From Bacteroidota bacterium (GTDB lineage: Bacteria; Bacteroidota; Bacteroidia; Flavobacteriales; Flavobacteriaceae), in assembly GCA_021793135.1 (NCBI GenBank), contig JAJYTI010000067.1:1-10315 (forward strand): a stretch of DNA of 10,315 nt, given 5' to 3'. The translations under genes were made by a program, and so were the position numbers. Below are positions 6,509 to 10,315 of the stretch, piece after piece (position 1 is the first letter of the stretch; the number at the start of each line of letters is the position of its first letter). The notes beneath the pieces were generated by a model. It was not told the origin of the DNA. It worked only from the letters and a program-made list of their open reading frames with translations, and did not search any database.

Positions 6509-6516
6509 TATATTTG
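6509..6516 (+). promoter_or_regulatory. -7 promoter box TATATTTG for queE
   Basis: TATATTTG is a perfect TAnnTTTG match, six bases before the queE ATG at 6523. An in-frame TTG start at 6514 would lie inside this box and upstream of the transcription start, so it is ruled out and the ATG is preferred. The predicted leader is zero to about three bases. No good -33 TTG is visible. Confidence 0.65.
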
Positions 6517-6522
6517 CAAGTA

Positions 6523-7152
6523 ATGAAAAAAGAGATAGATAAGGCAATATTAGCTGGAGAAAAGCTTCCCGTAATGGAGGCTTTTTATACTATTCAAGGA
6601 GAGGGTATGTATCAAGGTACTCCAGCATATTTTATACGATTAGGCGGATGTGATGTTGGTTGCCATTGGTGTGATGTAAAAGAAAGTTGGAATGCTCATC
6701 AGCATCCAGTTTTACCTATATCCGAAATATTGGCAGATATACCTGAACAGGTTCTAAGTGTAGTTATTACAGGTGGTGAACCGTTGACTTGGAATATGGA
6801 TAAGTTAACAGATGCATTGCGCGAAAAAGGAAAGCGAATTCATATCGAAACTTCTGGAGCATACAGCGTAACAGGGCAATGGGATTGGTTTTGTTTATCT
6901 CCAAAGAAATTAAAACTACCTACCCAGCGTGCTTACGAGCTAGCAAATGAGTTGAAAGTTATAGTATATAATAAGCACGACTTTAAGTTTGCAGAAGAAC
7001 AAGCAGCTAAAGTAGGTCCAGATTGTATGTTATTGCTCCAGCCAGAATGGAGTAAGCGAGAAAGTATGACTCCCGAGATTGTAGACTACGTTAAAGAAAA
7101 TACTAAATGGCGTATTTCTTTACAAACTCATAAGTACATTGATGTACCATAG
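6523..7152 (+). CDS. queE: 7-carboxy-7-deazaguanine synthase (radical SAM)
   Basis: QueE converts 6-carboxy-5,6,7,8-tetrahydropterin to 7-carboxy-7-deazaguanine, the ring-contraction step in preQ0/queuosine synthesis for tRNA modification. The 209-residue protein has EAFYTIQGEGMYQGTPAYF (19-37), the radical-SAM cluster motif C-x3-C-x2-C (Cys43, Cys47, Cys50) in GGCDVGCHWCD, VITGGEP (81-87) for SAM binding, IETSG (108-112), SPKKLKLP (126-133) and the family's C-terminal QTHKYIDVP. Length is normal for the Bacteroidota enzyme. The start is fixed by the promoter box just upstream; the first 17 residues before VMEAFYTIQGEG are a usual extension. It is apparently monocistronic, with 185 bases before gyrB and no partner que genes in the window. 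The near-absent leader leaves no room for a preQ1 riboswitch. Confidence 0.95.
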   Translation: MKKEIDKAILAGEKLPVMEAFYTIQGEGMYQGTPAYFIRLGGCDVGCHWCDVKESWNAHQHPVLPISEILADIPEQVLSVVITGGEPLTWNMDKLTDALREKGKRIHIETSGAYSVTGQWDWFCLSPKKLKLPTQRAYELANELKVIVYNKHDFKFAEEQAAKVGPDCMLLLQPEWSKRESMTPEIVDYVKENTKWRISLQTHKYIDVP

Positions 7153-7293
7153 TTAGATCAATAGCATAAAAATTCATAGAACCGTTATAATAAACGAATG
7201 AATCTAAGAGTTTAAGCTATTCAATATTTTTGAACAAGAATAATAAGCTGTGACAATTTATTTTGTAAATGTTTCATATTGCTTATGGTTTAT

Positions 7294-7301
7294 TATATTT
7301 G
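7294..7301 (+). promoter_or_regulatory. -7 promoter box TATATTTG for gyrB
   Basis: TATATTTG matches TAnnTTTG perfectly, 36 bases before the gyrB ATG, giving an A-rich leader of roughly 30 bases with no Shine-Dalgarno sequence. A TGTTT at 7270-7274 sits near the -33 position but lacks TTG. This is the only one of the three perfect boxes in the window that allows a conventional leader. Confidence 0.6.
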
Positions 7302-7337
7302 TTCGTTAGCATTTAAAGCAAAAAAGTTTATTTACAT

Positions 7338-9278
7338 ATGAGCGAAGAGCAGAAAAAAGGCGCGTATGGTGCCGATAGTATTCAAGCTTTAGAAGGAATG
7401 GAGCACGTACGTATGCGTCCATCCATGTATATTGGAGATGTAGGCGTGCGCGGATTACACCACCTTATTTATGAGGTTGTTGACAACTCTATTGACGAAG
7501 CAATGGCGGGTTATTGTGATACAATCACAGTAACTATAAATAAAGATGAGTCTATTACCATTAGAGATAATGGTCGTGGAATCCCTGTGGATATGCACAA
7601 AAAAGAGGGAGTCTCAGCTTTAGAAGTTGTAATGACTAAAATTGGAGCAGGAGGTAAGTTCGATAAAGATTCATATAAAGTATCCGGAGGATTACACGGA
7701 GTTGGGGTATCTGTAGTGAACGCGCTATCAGAAAGACTTGTTGCTACTGTTTATCGTCAAGGAAAAGTTTGGGAGCAGGAATATGAAAGAGGAGTTGCTT
7801 TGTATCCAATAAAAACTATCGGTGAAACCGATGAAACTGGAACACAAGTAACCTTCAAGCCAGACCCTCAAATCTTTACTGGAGGAACAATCTTTATATA
7901 TGATACTTTAGCAAGTCGTTTACGTGAGTTAGCGTATTTAAATAAAGGACTTACTATTAAGTTAGAAGATGAAAGAGAGTACGAGAAAGACGGTTCATAT
8001 CGAGGAGAAACTTTTTATAGTGAAGAAGGACTTAAAGAATATATTCGTTTCCTAGATGGAAATAGAGAGCCGATTATTGCTGAGGTAATTTCAATGGAAG
8101 GAGAGAAAAATGATATTCCAGTTGAGGTTGCTATGGTATATAATACATCATTCAACGAGAATCTATTCTCTTATGTAAATAACATTAATACGCACGAAGG
8201 AGGTACTCACTTAACCGGATTCCGTCGTGGATTAACGACTACTTTAAAAAAGTATGCAGAGACTTCAGGAATGTTAGATAAGGTGAAATTTGACATTGCG
8301 GGAGATGATTTTAGAGAAGGACTAACAGCGATTGTTTCGGTAAAAGTTCAAGAGCCACAATTCGAAGGACAAACCAAGACAAAATTAGGTAACCGCGAAG
8401 TGTCTGCAGCAGTAAGTCAGGCAGTTTCCGAGATGCTAGAGAATTATCTAGAAGAAAATCCTAATGATGCCAAAACTATAATCGAAAAAGTTATTATCGC
8501 AGCGCAAGCTAGACATGCCGCTAGAAAAGCTCGTGATATGGTACAACGTAAAACCGTGATGAGCGGTGGAGGTTTACCAGGAAAACTTTCAGACTGTGCC
8601 GAACAAGACCCAGAAAAATGTGAGGTGTTCCTTGTCGAGGGAGATTCCGCAGGTGGTACAGCCAAACAAGGACGTGATAGACATTTCCAGGCTATTTTAC
8701 CACTTCGAGGTAAAATTCTTAACGTTGAAAAAGCGATGTCACATCGTGTTTTCGATAACGAAGAAATTCGAAACATTTTTACTGCTCTAGGTGTAACTAT
8801 CGGTACAGAAGAAGATAGTAAAGCACTTAACCTTGAGAAATTACGTTACCATAAAGTTGTTATTATGTGTGACGCGGACGTAGATGGTAGTCACATTGCT
8901 ACATTGATACTTACTTTCTTCTATCGTTATATGAGAGGATTAGTAGAAGGTGGCCACGTATATATTGCTACACCGCCACTTTATATGGTGAAAAGAGGAT
9001 CTAAAAAAGATTACGCTTGGACAGATGAAGAACGTGATGCATTAATCGAAGAGTTTGGAAAAGGATCTACTGTACAACGATACAAAGGTCTTGGGGAGAT
9101 GAACGCTGAGCAATTATGGGATACTACAATGAATCCTGAGCACAGAACTCTTAGACAAGTAGTGATTGATAATGATGTAGAAGCAGACCGAATCTTCTCT
9201 ATGTTAATGGGAGATGAGGTGCCGCCTCGTAAAGAATTTATCGAGCGAAATGCAAAATACGCTAATATCGATGCGTAA
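7338..9278 (+). CDS. gyrB: DNA gyrase subunit B
   Basis: GyrB is the ATPase subunit of the GyrA2GyrB2 type II topoisomerase that introduces negative supercoils. The 646 residues contain the complete protein: the GHKL ATPase with YEVVDNSIDEA (45-55, catalytic Glu46), RDNGRGIP (76-83) and SGGLHGVGVS (116-125); the transducer with its QTKTKLG loop (345-351, Lys347); and the TOPRIM domain with VEGDSAGG (433-440), DADVDG (512-517) and QRYKGLGEMN (580-589), ending GDEVPPRKEFIERNAKYA. In E. coli numbering, quinolone-pocket Asp426 and Lys447 correspond to Asp436 and Arg457 here; Arg at the latter site is common. It lacks the roughly 170-residue insertion of E. coli GyrB. It is followed by a strong terminator, so it is probably monocistronic. 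GyrB is favoured over ParE by the C-terminal motifs. Confidence 0.98.
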   Translation: MSEEQKKGAYGADSIQALEGMEHVRMRPSMYIGDVGVRGLHHLIYEVVDNSIDEAMAGYCDTITVTINKDESITIRDNGRGIPVDMHKKEGVSALEVVMTKIGAGGKFDKDSYKVSGGLHGVGVSVVNALSERLVATVYRQGKVWEQEYERGVALYPIKTIGETDETGTQVTFKPDPQIFTGGTIFIYDTLASRLRELAYLNKGLTIKLEDEREYEKDGSYRGETFYSEEGLKEYIRFLDGNREPIIAEVISMEGEKNDIPVEVAMVYNTSFNENLFSYVNNINTHEGGTHLTGFRRGLTTTLKKYAETSGMLDKVKFDIAGDDFREGLTAIVSVKVQEPQFEGQTKTKLGNREVSAAVSQAVSEMLENYLEENPNDAKTIIEKVIIAAQARHAARKARDMVQRKTVMSGGGLPGKLSDCAEQDPEKCEVFLVEGDSAGGTAKQGRDRHFQAILPLRGKILNVEKAMSHRVFDNEEIRNIFTALGVTIGTEEDSKALNLEKLRYHKVVIMCDADVDGSHIATLILTFFYRYMRGLVEGGHVYIATPPLYMVKRGSKKDYAWTDEERDALIEEFGKGSTVQRYKGLGEMNAEQLWDTTMNPEHRTLRQVVIDNDVEADRIFSMLMGDEVPPRKEFIERNAKYANIDA

Positions 9279-9305
9279 TAGTAAAAAATTATAGAATATC
9301 CTATG

Positions 9306-9340
9306 AGCCCACTTTAGACTTCTAAGGTGGGCTTTTATTT
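9306..9340 (+). terminator. Rho-independent terminator after gyrB
   Basis: AGCCCACTTTAGA (9306-9318) pairs with TCTAAGGTGGGCT (9321-9333) over 13 positions with one G-U wobble; the innermost pairs must open to form the loop. The stem is followed by TTTTATTTT. It lies 28 bases after the gyrB stop codon and 186 bases before mdh. Confidence 0.9.
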
Positions 9341-9463
9341 TATAATATTTAGGAACGGTATTTACAAAATAGTTAGATGTAACTTACAAAATCTTAACAT
9401 CATATATCGGAAATAAATCCTAGATATTTTCAATAAAAACCTTTATTCTACGTTAAGATATCG

Positions 9464-9471
9464 TATTTTTA
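9464..9471 (+). promoter_or_regulatory. Possible -7 box for mdh
   Basis: TATTTTTA fits TAnnTTTG except for its last base and would give a leader of about 40 bases. Because the gyrB terminator precedes it, mdh needs its own promoter in 9340-9518, and this is the best candidate I see. No clear -33 TTG. Confidence 0.35.
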
Positions 9472-9518
9472 CAGTATAAATTAAGTAATTCATTTTTTAT
9501 TAAAATAACATATACATA

Positions 9519-10309
9519 ATGAAAGTAACAGTTGTAGGAGCAGGTGCTGTAGGTGCAAGTTGTGCCGAGTACATTGCTATTAAAAATTTTGCAAGCGAAG
9601 TAGTATTAGTAGACATCAAAGAAGGATTTGCAGAAGGTAAAGCTATGGATTTGATGCAAACCGCTTCCCTTAACGGATTCGATACACGTATTGTAGGTTC
9701 TACAAATGACTATGCAAAGACTGCAAATAGTGATATTGTAGTTGTTACTAGTGGAGTGCCACGTAAACCAGGAATGACTCGTGAAGAACTTATCGGAACT
9801 AACGCTGGAATTGTAAAAAGCGTAACTTCTAGTCTTATTGAGCATTCGCCAAATGCTATTGTAATCATTGTGAGTAATCCAATGGATACCATGACATATT
9901 TGGTTCATAAAACTTTAGATATACCAGCAGAACGTATTATTGGAATGGGTGGGGCACTTGATTCAGCGCGTTTCAAATATCGTTTAGCAGAAGCTCTAGA
10001 AGCACCTATTAGCGATATAGATGGAATGGTAATCGCTGCACATAGTGATGTTGGTATGCTTCCGCTTACAAGATTAGCTACACGTAATAGTGTTCCGGTT
10101 TCTGAGTTTTTAAGTGAAGATCGTTTAAACAAAGTAATGGAAGATACTAAAGTGGGAGGTGCAACACTGACTAAGTTGTTAGGAACTTCTGCTTGGTATG
10201 CGCCAGGTGCTGCAGTTTCTGGTTTAGTTCAGGCAATTGCTTGTGATCAAAAGAAAATATTCCCTTGTTCAGTAATGCTTAATGGCGAGTATGGACAAAA
10301 CGATATTTG
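9519..10309 (+). CDS. mdh: Malate dehydrogenase (LDH/MDH type), 3'-truncated by contig end
   Basis: MDH is the cytoplasmic TCA-cycle enzyme interconverting malate and oxaloacetate with NAD. Visible are the dinucleotide loop GAGAVG (7-12), Asp32 at the end of strand 2 (NAD preference), the active-site loop GVPRKPGMTRE (79-89) with substrate arginines Arg82 (the residue separating MDH from LDH) and Arg88, SNPMD (119-123), DSARF (148-152, catalytic Asp148 and Arg151) and catalytic His175 in AAHSD. The reading frame shows 263 residues ending EYGQNDI and then TGA, about 45 residues short of the usual length of about 310, just where the family continues with a Cys-containing ICIGVP-like strand. The stop is probably artificial: it forms where TG, the start of the expected Cys codon, meets AGATCG at the window end. 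I therefore treat the gene as partial, not as a pseudogene. Confidence 0.93.
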
Positions 10310-10315
10310 AGATCG
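10310..10315 (+). other. Probable sequencing-adapter remnant at contig end
   Basis: The last six bases, AGATCG, equal the first six of the standard Illumina TruSeq adapter (AGATCGGAAGAGC). They begin exactly where the conserved mdh reading frame breaks, and they create its apparent TGA stop. Six bases alone could match by chance; the coincidence with the frame break makes the artefact explanation likely. Confidence 0.75.

Noticed and set aside
6344..6522. Possible preQ1 riboswitch upstream of queE.
   Set aside because: The -7 box lies six bases before the start codon, so almost no 5' leader would be transcribed, and no preQ1-like fold was seen.
7220..7234. Inverted repeat TTCAA/TTGAA after queE, considered as a terminator.
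   Set aside because: Five A/T-rich base pairs without a following T run; expected by chance in this composition.
8444..8776. A 110-codon open frame on the minus strand opposite gyrB.
   Set aside because: It lies wholly inside strongly conserved gyrB, has no recognisable protein features and is the usual antisense shadow of a conserved gene.
9606..10132. Three open frames on the minus strand opposite mdh.
   Set aside because: They are shadows of the conserved malate dehydrogenase frame, with composition unlike real proteins.
9519..10310. mdh as a pseudogene with a nonsense mutation.
   Set aside because: All visible catalytic residues are intact and the stop coincides with adapter-like bases at the contig end.
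1..10315. CRISPR arrays, tRNA/rRNA genes, insertion sequences, phage or plasmid genes, defence systems.
   Set aside because: No regularly spaced repeats, no tRNA-like folds, no transposase or integrase motifs in any substantial frame; every long frame is explained by a known family or by the one hypothetical lipoprotein.

Overview
This 10.3 kb window looks like chromosomal DNA from a marine-type member of the family Flavobacteriaceae (Bacteroidota). The evidence is low G+C, A-rich gene starts without Shine-Dalgarno sequences, several near-perfect TAnnTTTG (-7) promoter boxes, a 646-residue GyrB lacking the enterobacterial C-terminal insertion, and a gyrB-mdh neighbourhood that I recall as common in this family. 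Genus-level placement is inference and is not attempted.

Layout, left to right. (1) A 3'-truncated, minus-strand peptidase E gene (pepE) runs off the left edge. (2) Divergent from it is a two-gene plus-strand unit, a TatA/E-family protein followed with zero spacing by a PAP2-family lipid phosphatase; its -7 box sits only 4 bases before the ATG. (3) A convergent four-gene minus-strand cluster (about 4404 to 1298) reads lipoprotein, SDR-family protein, ACMSD-like amidohydrolase, O-methyltransferase. Its recognisable core is the ACMSD-like enzyme of the kynurenine (tryptophan degradation) route, and the methyltransferase overlaps it by ATGA. (4) A 388-bp gene-free AT-rich stretch precedes a lone family-2 glycosyltransferase, which converges on (5) an MscS-type mechanosensitive channel. 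(6) On the plus strand follow queE (queuosine/7-deazaguanine synthesis), gyrB with a strong terminator, and mdh, which is cut by the right edge.

Most genes are conserved housekeeping or common accessory genes of this family. I see no mobile element, CRISPR array, RNA gene, defence island or convincing new multi-gene system. The points most worth checking are: the apparent stop codon of mdh, which is probably an artefact because the last six bases equal the start of the Illumina TruSeq adapter; an SDR-fold protein whose YxxxK catalytic pair is replaced by SxxxR; probable leaderless transcription of tatA-like and queE; and the coupling of an O-methyltransferase to an ACMSD-like decarboxylase.
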